Positions 1-7,991 of a stretch of 64,000 nucleotides of DNA are shown here, one piece after another. The stretch lies in NCBI GenBank assembly GCA_022776215.1, contig JALFIR010000006.1, forward strand, positions 1-64,000, read 5' to 3'. The position numbers and the translations under genes are program-made. Numbering within the stretch: the stretch's first letter is position 1; each line of letters opens with the position of its first letter. Below the pieces are notes generated by a model. The model searched no databases, was not told the origin of the DNA, and worked only from the letters and a program-made list of their open reading frames with translations. The DNA comes from Colivicinus sp022776215 (GTDB taxonomy: Bacteria; Bacillota_I; Bacilli_A; Erysipelotrichales; Erysipelotrichaceae).

Positions 1-368
1 CTTTCAAATAAATTATCTATCTCATCCTCAATATTAAACATAAGTTCTCTTTCTCTACCCTTACCAAGAAGTGTTAATTCGTTCATATATTTATTTAAAC
101 AATTATTAAAATCAACCAAAAACTCATAAGGCTTGCAATAGATTACCTCTTGTTTATCAAAATCTTTAAAAGAATCGATTATCATTAATCTTTCTAGTTT
201 AGTTGTTAAATCATAGACATCATTAAAATACTCATAGAAAGTAGATCTATTAATATTTGCGCCATCACAGACATCAGTAACTTTAATCTTATTAATTGGA
301 TTATTATTTCTTAATTTATAAAAAGAATCATATATTAATTGTTCTATTTTACTTATCTTTACACCCAT
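1..368 (-). CDS. TetR/AcrR-family transcriptional regulator (3' part outside window)
   Basis: Reading leftwards from an ATG at 368, an open frame of at least 122 codons runs off the window edge. It starts MGVKISKIEQLIYDSFYKL and continues with a helix-turn-helix-like stretch (INKIKVTDVCDGANINRSTFY, about residues 22-42) typical of the N-terminal DNA-binding domain of TetR proteins, especially the 'TetR/AcrR C-terminal domain' group. The ligand-binding half is missing. It is divergent from the DUF2975/XRE pair, and the two promoters lie in the 104 bp between them, so it may control that pair. The family call is fairly secure; the ligand is unknown. Confidence 0.75.
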   Translation of the reverse strand, partial: MGVKISKIEQLIYDSFYKLRNNNPINKIKVTDVCDGANINRSTFYEYFNDVYDLTTKLERLMIIDSFKDFDKQEVIYCKPYEFLVDFNNCLNKYMNELTLLGKGRERELMFNIEDEIDNLFE

Positions 369-385
369 ATCAATTACCTAAGCTC

Positions 386-428
386 ATTATACAGTATTAT
401 TGACAAAAATATTAATGTTAAATATAAT
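386..428. promoter_or_regulatory. Divergent promoters for the TetR gene and the DUF2975/XRE operon
   Basis: On the plus strand TTGACA (400-405), a 17-nt spacer and TATAAT (423-428) form a full consensus sigma-A promoter ahead of the gene at 473. On the minus strand a TATAAT (386-391) lies 17 nt before the TetR start. The two overlap in space, so one bound regulator could affect both. Confidence 0.75.
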
Positions 429-434
429 TTAATT

Positions 435-448
435 AACGATAAACGATA
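435..448 (+). repeat. Tandem 7-bp repeat, possible operator
   Basis: AACGATA occurs twice in direct tandem just after the predicted start of transcription and before the ribosome binding site of the gene at 473. It could be an operator for the TetR or XRE protein. This is inferred from position only. Confidence 0.35.
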
Positions 449-472
449 ATTTATTAATGAGAGGAGATATCT

Positions 473-1063
473 ATGGATAAAAAGTGTGAAAAACTATTAA
501 AAAGGATGTGCTTGGTGTTAAAGATATTGAAGGACCTTGCTCTGGTTTGGTTTATAATTACTATTTTGCTGGCTGTGTTTATGTTTTTTGTAGATATTAA
601 CAGTATACCTTTGGATAGCTTACGAATAGATGTTATTGATATAACTTTTAAGAATGATTTACTAATTAATAAAGAGATGATTGCCAAAATATTACCTGTT
701 GGTTTACTGCTTTTGGGGATATTGTTTTTTATTGGCTACAAAATGATTAAAATAGTAGAATCAATCTGCAAAACTGCTTTAGAAAAGCCATTTGATATTA
801 GCATCGCGAATTCTTTGGTTAAGTTATCAAAATACATTTTGATTGGAGGCTTAATGACAAATCTAATTATTACATTCCGTTTTATCATTTTAACAAAACC
901 GTATAATTATAATTTACTTTTTAACAAAAACTATGTCTCAGGTGTTCAATTTAAGTATCAATTTTCTTTAACTTTTTTATTGGTTGCAGCTTTAGTATAT
1001 TTATTATCTTATGTATTTAGATATGGTAAAGAACTTCAAGATTTAAGTGATGAAACTTTATAA
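473..1063 (+). CDS. DUF2975 membrane protein
   Basis: A 196-residue protein with four hydrophobic segments (about residues 22-42, 72-92, 118-138 and 160-182) and the layout of DUF2975 proteins, whose function is unknown. A good ribosome binding site (GAGGAGATATCT) precedes the ATG and a consensus promoter lies at 400-428. The next gene, an XRE regulator, starts 2 nt after the stop; DUF2975 genes are commonly paired with such a small Cro/C1-type regulator, so the two probably form one functional unit. The partner relation is known for the family; any role in stress or membrane sensing would be a guess. Confidence 0.8.
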   Translation: MDKKCEKLLKRMCLVLKILKDLALVWFIITILLAVFMFFVDINSIPLDSLRIDVIDITFKNDLLINKEMIAKILPVGLLLLGILFFIGYKMIKIVESICKTALEKPFDISIANSLVKLSKYILIGGLMTNLIITFRFIILTKPYNYNLLFNKNYVSGVQFKYQFSLTFLLVAALVYLLSYVFRYGKELQDLSDETL

Positions 1064-1065
1064 TT

Positions 1066-1293
1066 ATGGGAAAAATCATATTGCGTTTAGATAGGGTGAT
1101 GGCCGATCGAAAGATTAGTTTAAAAGAATTGTCAGATCTTGTCGGTGTTAGCAATGTTAATCTTTCTAAGATGAAGACCGGCAAAATATCAGCTATTCGT
1201 TTTTCGACTTTAGAAGCCATTTGTGAAGCTCTTAATTGTCAACCTGGCGATATATTGGAATATGTTAAAGAAGATGATACGTCTAATTGTTGA
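1066..1293 (+). CDS. Small XRE (Cro/C1-type) transcriptional regulator
   Basis: A 75-residue protein that is essentially one helix-turn-helix domain (KISLKELSDLVGVSNVNLSK at about 17-36, then the conserved LEAICEALNCQPGDILEY at about 48-65), closest in pattern to the YozG-like regulators found beside DUF2975 genes. It starts 2 nt after the DUF2975 stop, so the two are co-transcribed and probably translationally coupled. A terminator follows directly. The tandem AACGATA repeat at 435-448 is a candidate binding site. Targets are unknown. Confidence 0.85.
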   Translation: MGKIILRLDRVMADRKISLKELSDLVGVSNVNLSKMKTGKISAIRFSTLEAICEALNCQPGDILEYVKEDDTSNC

Positions 1294-1296
1294 TTT

Positions 1297-1327
1297 AAAA
1301 AACTAATGACTATGTCATTGGTTTTTT
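1297..1327. terminator. Bidirectional intrinsic terminator
   Basis: A 14-bp stem (AAAAAACTAATGAC with GTCATTGGTTTTTT, including one G-T pair) closes a TAT loop, with A and T runs on the two sides. It can end both the XRE operon (plus) and the MATE gene (minus), whose stop codon lies within it. Confidence 0.85.
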
Positions 1328-2666
1328 AAATGTTGTCTATCTTATGATTTATTTGCATTAATAGTCTAAAACTTAATAATGCAACAAGTGTTTCGCTTAT
1401 TGGGAATGACCACCATAGAGCGTCTAGGCCTTTTAATATAGAAAGAATATAGGCTAATGGAATAAGGATGATTAATTGTCTTAATAATGATAAGAACAAT
1501 GATTGTTTACTACCATCTAAGGCTTGTAAGAAGGAACAAACTTGAATATTAATAGCTGAGCCAATAAATGATAATGAACATATACGCATAGCTACAATGG
1601 CAATATCATACATCTCTTGATCGGGATTAAACATTGATAGTAAGGCATTAGGGAATAGTAAGAATACTATCATGCCTATTAGCATAATTACACATGATGA
1701 AATTAATGTTAGCTTAATACATTCTCTAATTCTGTTCTTTAATCTAGCACCATAATTAAAGCTGATGATGGCAATAACAGCATTGGAAATACCATTGATG
1801 GCCATACATAAGAATTGATATAACTTGAAATATACACCAAAGGCTGTAGTAGCTGATGATGAATAGGCAGATAAGATTTTATTAATAAAAACAGTTGCGA
1901 TTGACATGATAGAGCTCATGCAAATAGCTGGTATGGCAATCTCATACATTTGTTTAAATATTTCTTTATCAAATTTAAAGTTTTTAAAAGATAAGTTAAC
2001 TTCTTTTACTTTATAGATAGTTAAAATAACACCAATAGCCATCGCAACCATTTGGCCAACTACAGTAGCGATTGCAGCACCCTTAATGCCCATAGGTTCA
2101 CCAATTAAGCCAAAGATTAAGATTGGATCTAGGATACAGTTAATAATAGCACCTACTGCTTGGATGTATAGGTTGTAGATGGCATTACCTGTAGCTTGCA
2201 TAACTCTTTCAAACGCAATCTGAATATTGATGCCAAAGCCAAAGATAGTGCATATTCTAAAGTAAATAGCACCTTGAGCTATTAATTCTGCATCGCTTGT
2301 AAAAAACATCATGAACTTTTCCGCAAAGAATAGTCCTGCTACTAGAAACAATAATGAATGAATAGCTGACATTAATAGACCATGGCATAAAACTTGTTGA
2401 GCCTTATCTTTATTGTTTTCGCCTAGTGACCTAGCTAGTAGTGCTTGTATACTTAAGGCAGTTCCAACAGCTACGGCAACTAATATTTGTTGAATTGGGT
2501 AACATAAAGAAACAGCATCGAATGCTGTTTTAGAATAATGTGATACGAAGACACTATCTATTATGTTATATAGAGCACTGGCTACCATTGAGATTACAAT
2601 TGGTAGGCTCATGTCAAATAAAAGTTTGTTCATAGGCATAGTTGCCATCTTGTTTGTGTTAGTCAT
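1326..2666 (-). CDS. MATE-family multidrug/cation efflux protein
   Basis: A 446-residue, roughly 12-helix membrane protein of the MATE family (two six-helix halves; the N-terminal half begins MPMNKLLFDMSLPIVISMV). It probably exports cationic drugs or metabolites in exchange for Na+ or H+. I chose the ATG at 2666 rather than an upstream GTG at 2693 because AAGGGGATTTGT, a strong ribosome binding site, precedes it. That AGGGGA is the perfect complement of the UCCCCU motif carried by the two small RNAs near 49.4 kb, which makes this mRNA a candidate target (inference). It is one of three MATE genes in the window. The substrate cannot be told from the sequence. Confidence 0.88.
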   Translation of the reverse strand: MTNTNKMATMPMNKLLFDMSLPIVISMVASALYNIIDSVFVSHYSKTAFDAVSLCYPIQQILVAVAVGTALSIQALLARSLGENNKDKAQQVLCHGLLMSAIHSLLFLVAGLFFAEKFMMFFTSDAELIAQGAIYFRICTIFGFGINIQIAFERVMQATGNAIYNLYIQAVGAIINCILDPILIFGLIGEPMGIKGAAIATVVGQMVAMAIGVILTIYKVKEVNLSFKNFKFDKEIFKQMYEIAIPAICMSSIMSIATVFINKILSAYSSSATTAFGVYFKLYQFLCMAINGISNAVIAIISFNYGARLKNRIRECIKLTLISSCVIMLIGMIVFLLFPNALLSMFNPDQEMYDIAIVAMRICSLSFIGSAINIQVCSFLQALDGSKQSLFLSLLRQLIILIPLAYILSILKGLDALWWSFPISETLVALLSFRLLMQINHKIDNI

Positions 2667-2760
2667 ACAAATCCCCTTTTCCTTAAAAGACACTTTGAGA
2701 TTTCTTATGCTGGCACAAAGTGAGAAACTTTAGTTTCGGCCGTTTTATTTAAACAAATAA

Positions 2761-3327
2761 TTATATAGAAGTCAAATTATACTGTTTTAAGTGCTTATAT
2801 AGTTCATTAACAGGTAGTCCCATGATGGCATAATAGTCACCATCGATCCTATTAATAAACTTGCTACCTAATCCTTGAACGGCATAGGCTCCTGCCTTAT
2901 CTAGAGGTTCTTTAGTTAAGACATAATCATCTATTTCTTTATCAGTTAATTCATCAAAGTAAACATCAGAAACTACCGCAAAAGTATCTACCTTATCTTT
3001 GGTATAGATGCAAACGCCAGTAATAACTTTATGTTTCTTACCTGATAATTGTCTTAACATTTCTATTGCGTGTTCATTGGTCTTAGGCTTACCTAACACT
3101 TTATTATCGATGGTTACGATGGTATCAGATCCAATTACTAGCGCGTCTTGGTTTTTTGTAAAGACCGACTTCGCTTTACCATAGGCAAGTCTTTTTATTT
3201 CTTCTTCCAAGGGTTTACTTGAATCAATTGTTTCTTCAAAATCAGAGACAATTATTTCAAAGTCCTTGATTAGAGTGCTTAAAAGTTCTTTTCTTCTAGG
3301 AGAGCCACTAGCCAAGATTATTCTCAT
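2761..3327 (-). CDS. maf: Maf-like nucleoside triphosphate pyrophosphatase
   Basis: A 188-residue Maf protein with the N-terminal ASGSPRRKELL motif (residues 5-15), the SDTIVTIDNKVLGKPKT segment near residue 67, and the C-terminal DKAGAYAVQGLGSKF and IDGDYYAIMGLPVNE blocks. Maf enzymes hydrolyse dTTP/UTP and modified nucleotides to monophosphates and pyrophosphate, so they clean the nucleotide pool and affect septation. The length is normal. It overlaps the 3' end of coaX by 20 nt on the same strand, so the two form an operon with translational coupling. Confidence 0.95.
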   Translation of the reverse strand: MRIILASGSPRRKELLSTLIKDFEIIVSDFEETIDSSKPLEEEIKRLAYGKAKSVFTKNQDALVIGSDTIVTIDNKVLGKPKTNEHAIEMLRQLSGKKHKVITGVCIYTKDKVDTFAVVSDVYFDELTDKEIDDYVLTKEPLDKAGAYAVQGLGSKFINRIDGDYYAIMGLPVNELYKHLKQYNLTSI

Positions 3328-4081
3328 GTTTTAAATACCTCGTATATAAATGATTAAGACCTGTTGTTACCATATCAGGATCATAATATTCAATTTCTTT
3401 AATATCATTTACGATATCTTTACCATAACCACCACAGGCAATAATCTTAGGTGTAACCTTTAGTTCACCCTTCAATCCCGCAAATAGATAACGAAGTGAA
3501 CCGATATAACCAAGATACAAACCAACATTCATCGCATCTTTTGTGTTATTGGCTAGAAAACTTGTTGTTCTTTGTGTCTTAAGTTCTGGTAATTTAGCTG
3601 CATTAGCATATAAAGATGCTGCTACCTTGCCATAGCCTGGAGCGATGATACAGTGTTTGAATTCACCATCAGCACTAACATGGCTGATAACTGTTGCGGT
3701 ACCAAGAGATACCACAAATAGTTCTGTCTTATATACATCATAGGCATAAGCACACATTACCAAAAGATCACTGCCTACTTCTTCTGGATGAGGAGTATCT
3801 ACTTTGATACCTAGAGGTCTTAAAGGGTCAATAAAGATTGGCTCCTTATTTAAGATTCTTCTTACATCATTTAATAAAAGTTCGCTTGATGCAGGTACAA
3901 CAGATGAGATAATACAGTCATCTAGCATATTTTCACTTAGATTGTTTCTGTATAAGAAGTTTTTGATTAAAGCTCCATAGTCGTCTTGTTTAGACTCATA
4001 TAGGCCATAAAATAATTTTTTGTCTTCATGGAAGATGGCTAGCTTAAGGCTAGTATTTCCTAAATCAATAGTTAATAACAT
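3308..4081 (-). CDS. coaX: Type III pantothenate kinase (divergent active-site motif)
   Basis: A 257-residue ASKHA-fold protein with the N-terminal phosphate loop IDLGNTSLKLAIF, the GSDLLVM segment (the GADR-type motif carrying the catalytic Asp), a GTA motif and the C-terminal ACGGYGKD loop. It makes 4'-phosphopantothenate, the first step of coenzyme A synthesis. The GTA block reads VVSLGTATV where most family members have VVDxGTATT, so the usual Asp is Ser; activity is likely but not certain. A ribosome binding site (AAAGGAAAAATAGAA) precedes the ATG. It is the first gene of a coaX-maf operon. Confidence 0.88.
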   Translation of the reverse strand: MLLTIDLGNTSLKLAIFHEDKKLFYGLYESKQDDYGALIKNFLYRNNLSENMLDDCIISSVVPASSELLLNDVRRILNKEPIFIDPLRPLGIKVDTPHPEEVGSDLLVMCAYAYDVYKTELFVVSLGTATVISHVSADGEFKHCIIAPGYGKVAASLYANAAKLPELKTQRTTSFLANNTKDAMNVGLYLGYIGSLRYLFAGLKGELKVTPKIIACGGYGKDIVNDIKEIEYYDPDMVTTGLNHLYTRYLKHENNLG

Positions 4082-4148
4082 TTCTATTTTTCCTTTATTA
4101 TGCTATCTAATGATAACTTATTAAGATAAAACTAACAAATTTTTAAAA

Positions 4149-4178
4149 TAAAAAAGTAGCTATTTTCATAACTACTTT
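4149..4178 (-). terminator. Intrinsic terminator after tRNA-Leu
   Basis: Read on the minus strand, AAAGTAGT pairs with the complementary GCTACTTT across a short AT loop and is followed by a T run. It sits 12 nt beyond the tRNA CCA end. Confidence 0.75.
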
Positions 4179-4189
4179 CAGAAACAAAA

Positions 4190-4272
4190 TGGTCCGGGCG
4201 AAGGGACTCGAACCCCCACGGTCACCCACTAGATCCTAAGTCTAGCGCGTCTGCCAATTTCGCCACGCCCGG
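4190..4272 (-). tRNA. tRNA-Leu (anticodon UAG)
   Basis: An 83-nt class II tRNA. The acceptor CCGGGCG pairs with CGCCCGG, the discriminator is A and CCA is encoded. The anticodon stem CTAGA/TCTAG holds the loop CTTAGGA, giving anticodon UAG (leucine). The variable arm is of Leu-type length and the T-loop GGTTCGAGTCC is normal. It stands alone between coaX and the folate operon and has its own terminator. Confidence 0.97.
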
Positions 4273-4336
4273 ATTGCTTATTAATGATATAGCAAATAAT
4301 TTTAAAAAGCAAGGATTTATTATATAATTTTTCAAA

Positions 4337-4432
4337 GAACGAAAGAGTAGGGATAACGCGTTAAGTGCCTGTATACGGAACGTTGATATAGGACGAAGAG
4401 GAATCGCGGTGTTATCTCGCGTTCGCTGGAGG
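4337..4432 (+). promoter_or_regulatory. THF (tetrahydrofolate) riboswitch upstream of folT
   Basis: The core matches the THF riboswitch: GAGTAGGGATAACGCG at 4345-4360, then GTTAAGTGCC (4360-4369), GACGAAG near 4392 and the GCGGTGTTATC block near 4406. GGATAAC (4351-4357) pairs with GTTATCT (4411-4417), CCTGTAT pairs with ATATAGG (apical stem), and GAACG (4337-4341) pairs with CGTTC (4420-4424). The ribosome binding site GGAGG (4428-4432) directly follows the closing stem. No terminator is visible, so control of translation initiation is the likely mode: folate excess shuts off folate uptake. The gene content downstream (folT, folC) agrees. Confidence 0.93.
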
Positions 4433-4438
4433 TTTTAG

Positions 4439-4945
4439 ATGAAAAATAAACGTGTTGGTTCTTTAGTTATTTTAGCCTTAATGATAGGGCTAAATATCGT
4501 GTTATCACGCTTTGTATCTATTAAAGCAATGAATTTCAAAATTAGTTTTACATTCTTAACTATTGTTTTGAGTGCCTACTTTTATGGATACTATGGTGCG
4601 ATTATGGTGGCTTTATTCGGTGATCTTCTTGGAGCGTTATTATTCCCAATTGGTCCTTATAATCCACTATTAACTTTAACTAGTATTATGTGTGCTGTTG
4701 TTTATGCTTATTTTTTCTATAAGAAAGATTTAAGTAATAAGAATATTATTTTAGCTTGTTTGATTAATCGTTTCATTATTAGCTTATTTATAAACACAAC
4801 GATTATTTCACTTATGTATAACTTGTCATTTAAAGCAACTTTCATAACTCGTATTTATTCTTCAACAGTTATGTTTGTGGTAGAGGTACTAGCTTTGTGC
4901 TTCTTAAGGAAGTATATGAAGTATGTTGAAAACAGACGCAATTAG
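4439..4945 (+). CDS. folT: Folate-specific ECF transporter S component
   Basis: A 168-residue protein with about six hydrophobic segments, matching FolT-type substrate-binding subunits of energy-coupling factor transporters (the segment YGAIMVALFGDLLGALLFP near residues 52-70 is typical). It binds folate in the membrane and works with the shared EcfA/A'/T module, which is not in this window. A THF riboswitch forms its leader and its SD follows the riboswitch stem. It overlaps the next gene, folC, by 23 nt, so uptake and polyglutamylation are co-expressed. Confidence 0.92.
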   Translation: MKNKRVGSLVILALMIGLNIVLSRFVSIKAMNFKISFTFLTIVLSAYFYGYYGAIMVALFGDLLGALLFPIGPYNPLLTLTSIMCAVVYAYFFYKKDLSNKNIILACLINRFIISLFINTTIISLMYNLSFKATFITRIYSSTVMFVVEVLALCFLRKYMKYVENRRN

Positions 4946-6596
4946 TTATCTTGAATCAAAAAAAGGTAATGGGAATTATTTAAAGGAAGTAATGCCTTAT
5001 TTTGATAATGTTCAAGATAAGCTAAAAATCATCCATGTAGCCGGTTCTAATGGTAAGGGCTCAGTATGTGCGATGTTGTCTTCCGTTTTAAAAGAGGCTA
5101 ACTATAAAGTTGGTACTTTCATTTCACCCCATTTGATTGAATATAATGAGCGTTTCTTAATTAATGGAAAATGTATTAGCGATACTGATTTTGTTAGGCT
5201 AACGGAAAAAGTTAAAAAAGTTAGTGAAGATACAGGCTACAATTTAACTTTCTTTGAGATATTAACCTGTATTGCCTTTCTATATTTTTATGAACAAGAA
5301 TGTGATGTCGTAGTGCTTGAAGTTGGCTTAGGTGGCCGATTAGATGCGACTAATGTGATTAATAATAGCGTCCTTTCTATTATTACTAATATTGGTTTGG
5401 AACATACTGAAATACTTGGAGATACACTAGAAAAGATTGCACTTGAGAAGGCCGGTATTATTAAAGAAAATGGCGATGTTTTGGTATATGGTCCTGAGTG
5501 TGTAATACCTGTTTATAAGGCTGTATGCAAAGAAAAAAGTGCAAGATTATATAAATGTAACTTTAGTTTAGTAAACAGCGATATTGAACTTGGTTTAAAT
5601 GGTAAGTATCAACATTACAATGCTAGTATCGTGGTAGATGCGATAGAAATCTTAAATAATAAGGGTTTTAATATAGATGATAATGCGCTTAAACAGGGTT
5701 TAAAGAAGGCTGAATGGATGGCTAGGATGTATACCTTATCTACTAAGCCATTATTTATGATTGATGGAGCTCATAATGTGCAATGTGTTAAGGCTTTAAC
5801 TAATAGTTTAGATGGCAAATATACTTTTGTGATAGGCATCTTAAAAGATAAAGATTATAAAGAGATGATCAATTTAATGCTTCCATATGCATTCGAATTT
5901 GTTTGTATCAAACCTAATAGTATTCGTGCTATTGAACCTAATATCTTAAAAGAATATATTGATGAAAAGGGTATTAAGTGCTGTGTCTTTGATGATGTCT
6001 ATTCGGGTATTGAATATGCATCTGATAAGGATACTGTAGTCTGTGGCTCTTTATATTTAAGTGGCGAAGTACTTACGGCTTATAAGAAGTTATTAAGGAA
6101 AAGATGTAAAGAGAAGCTTAATAGTTTAAGTAGAGATGAAGTTGTCTATAAGTCTAAAGTTATAGTTGACAAGATCAAGAATAGTTTAGAGTTTAAGAAA
6201 GCTAAGAATATCATGATTTATAAGGCTTTTGGAAGTGAAGTAGATTTAAGTGAACTTGAAAAAGAAGATAAGGTCTTTAGTTATCCAGTATGTTTAGATG
6301 ATAATAAGATGAAGGCTGTTGTTCCTCTTGATGGCTTTTATCTTAATAAATATGGCATACAAGAACCTATAGGTATAGAAGCTGTTGATATTGATTTAGT
6401 AATTTGTCCACTTGTTGGTTTTGATTCTAATTTATACCGCATAGGATATGGAAAAGGCTACTATGACCGTTTCTTAGAAAAGGTTGATTGTCCTGTAATT
6501 GGGGTGGCTTATGACTTTTGTAGGGTAGAAAAGGTGCCAAAGGGTTGTTTTGATAAAAAGCTTGATATTATCTATAGTGAAGAAAATATTTATTAG
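4923..6596 (+). CDS. folC: FolC fused to 5-formyltetrahydrofolate cyclo-ligase
   Basis: A 557-residue fusion. Residues 1 to about 390 are a Mur-ligase-like folylpolyglutamate/dihydrofolate synthase: ATP loop HVAGSNGKGSV (about 38-48), TFISPHLIEYNER, VVLEVGLGGRLDATN and FMIDGAHNV. Residues from about 393 to the end are a 5-formyl-THF cyclo-ligase (MTHFS): an N-terminal basic helix (RKRCKEKL), YPVCLDD, CPLVGFD and the diagnostic YGKGYYDR near the C terminus. FolC adds glutamates so that imported folate is kept in the cell; MTHFS recycles 5-formyl-THF to 5,10-methenyl-THF. The fusion is continuous with no frameshift. It is under the THF riboswitch through folT. No de novo folate genes are nearby, so the operon looks like folate salvage. 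Confidence 0.93.
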   Translation: MLKTDAISYLESKKGNGNYLKEVMPYFDNVQDKLKIIHVAGSNGKGSVCAMLSSVLKEANYKVGTFISPHLIEYNERFLINGKCISDTDFVRLTEKVKKVSEDTGYNLTFFEILTCIAFLYFYEQECDVVVLEVGLGGRLDATNVINNSVLSIITNIGLEHTEILGDTLEKIALEKAGIIKENGDVLVYGPECVIPVYKAVCKEKSARLYKCNFSLVNSDIELGLNGKYQHYNASIVVDAIEILNNKGFNIDDNALKQGLKKAEWMARMYTLSTKPLFMIDGAHNVQCVKALTNSLDGKYTFVIGILKDKDYKEMINLMLPYAFEFVCIKPNSIRAIEPNILKEYIDEKGIKCCVFDDVYSGIEYASDKDTVVCGSLYLSGEVLTAYKKLLRKRCKEKLNSLSRDEVVYKSKVIVDKIKNSLEFKKAKNIMIYKAFGSEVDLSELEKEDKVFSYPVCLDDNKMKAVVPLDGFYLNKYGIQEPIGIEAVDIDLVICPLVGFDSNLYRIGYGKGYYDRFLEKVDCPVIGVAYDFCRVEKVPKGCFDKKLDIIYSEENIY

Positions 6597-6632
6597 GGAT
6601 ATAATTAATAGATAATACGGAGGGGCTTTTTG

Positions 6633-7991
6633 ATGAAGGTCGTTATTGTAGGTTGTGGTAAGGTTGGTAAGACCATCGCCGAAGAATTGGTAAAAGAAAA
6701 TCACGATATTATCTTGATTGATGAGAATGCCGAACTTGTTGAGGATGTTTCTAATTCTCTTGATATCATTGGAGTGGTTGGCAATGGCGCCAGTTTAAAT
6801 ATTTTAAAAGAAGCAGGTATTGAGACAGCGGATGTTTTGATTGCGGTAACCAGTGCTGATGAAATAAATATGTTGTGTTGCCTATTCGCGAAGAAGGCGA
6901 ATAAGGATTTAAAGACTATCGCAAGAGTCAGAAATCCAATTTATAGTTCTGAATTAAGTTATATTAAGGATGAACTTGGTTTGACAATGACTATCAATCC
7001 TGAAATGATTACAGCTAGAGAAATCTCTCGTTTGATTAGATGGCCTAGTGCTTTAAAAGTTGATTCTTTTATTAGAGGTAATGTTGAACTTATTTCTTTT
7101 GCGGTTAATGGCAATAAAAAGCTTGTTGATAAGAGCCTTGCTCAAATTAAGAAGACCTATAGTGAAGATATCTTGTTTGTAGGTATTGAAAGAAATAAGG
7201 AAGCTATTATTCCAAATGGTGAAACTGTTATCTTAGATGGAGATAAGGTTTCTGTTTGTGCAACACCTGCTGTAGCTTCTAAGTTCTTGGATAAGATTGG
7301 CATTTATCAATCTCCTATTAAGAATTGTTTTATCGTTGGTGGTAGTGATATTGCCTTCTATTTAGCTTCTATCCTACAAAAATCTAATATCGATGTAGCG
7401 ATTATGGATATGGATCCAAAAAGATGTGATTATTTATCTATTAATCTTCCATATGCAAGTATTATTAATGGTTGTGCATCTGATGATAACGTTCTTATTG
7501 AAGAAGGTTTACCAGAATGTGATTCTTTTTGTTCACTGACTGGTATTGATGAAGAAAATGTTATTTTATCTTTATATGCTAAGTCTGCTAGTAAGGCTAA
7601 GGTTATTACTAAGGTAAATCATATTAGCTACGAGAGTGTTTTGAATAATTTAGATGTTGGTGCCTTGGTTTCTCCTAAGAACATTACGGCTAATAGTATT
7701 ATTGCCTACATCCGAGCTTTAGCTAATTCTGGTGAGAATGAAGTTGAGACTATGCATCGTATTTTAAATGGTAAGGCTGAGGCTCTTACTTTCGTGATTA
7801 GAGAGAAGACTAAGTCTATTGGAGTTACTCTAGAAAAACTTAAGACTAAGGATAATTTGTTGATTTGTTTGATTATTAGAGGTAATCAAATCATTGTGCC
7901 AAGTGGTAAAGATAAGATTGAAATTGGTGATACTGTTCTTGTGGTTACTACTCATCAAGGCTTTAATACAATCGAGGATATTACGAAATAA
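6633..7991 (+). CDS. trkA: Trk potassium uptake regulatory subunit TrkA
   Basis: A 452-residue protein made of two RCK units: each has a Rossmann NAD-binding part (KVVIVGCGKVGKTIAEEL at residues 2-19; CFIVGGSDIAFYLASIL in the second half) and an RCK_C domain. TrkA is the peripheral gating ring of the TrkH potassium channel and binds nucleotides. I use the ATG at 6633, not the TTG in front, since GGAGGGG lies about 10 nt upstream. The stop overlaps the trkH start (TAATG), the usual coupling of the two subunits. Confidence 0.95.
   Translation: MKVVIVGCGKVGKTIAEELVKENHDIILIDENAELVEDVSNSLDIIGVVGNGASLNILKEAGIETADVLIAVTSADEINMLCCLFAKKANKDLKTIARVRNPIYSSELSYIKDELGLTMTINPEMITAREISRLIRWPSALKVDSFIRGNVELISFAVNGNKKLVDKSLAQIKKTYSEDILFVGIERNKEAIIPNGETVILDGDKVSVCATPAVASKFLDKIGIYQSPIKNCFIVGGSDIAFYLASILQKSNIDVAIMDMDPKRCDYLSINLPYASIINGCASDDNVLIEEGLPECDSFCSLTGIDEENVILSLYAKSASKAKVITKVNHISYESVLNNLDVGALVSPKNITANSIIAYIRALANSGENEVETMHRILNGKAEALTFVIREKTKSIGVTLEKLKTKDNLLICLIIRGNQIIVPSGKDKIEIGDTVLVVTTHQGFNTIEDITK

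Noticed and set aside
2700..2745. Palindrome GAAACTTTAGTTTC between MATE and maf
   Set aside because: A 6-bp stem with a 2-nt spacer is too tight to fold as a useful hairpin and has no T run; no clear role.
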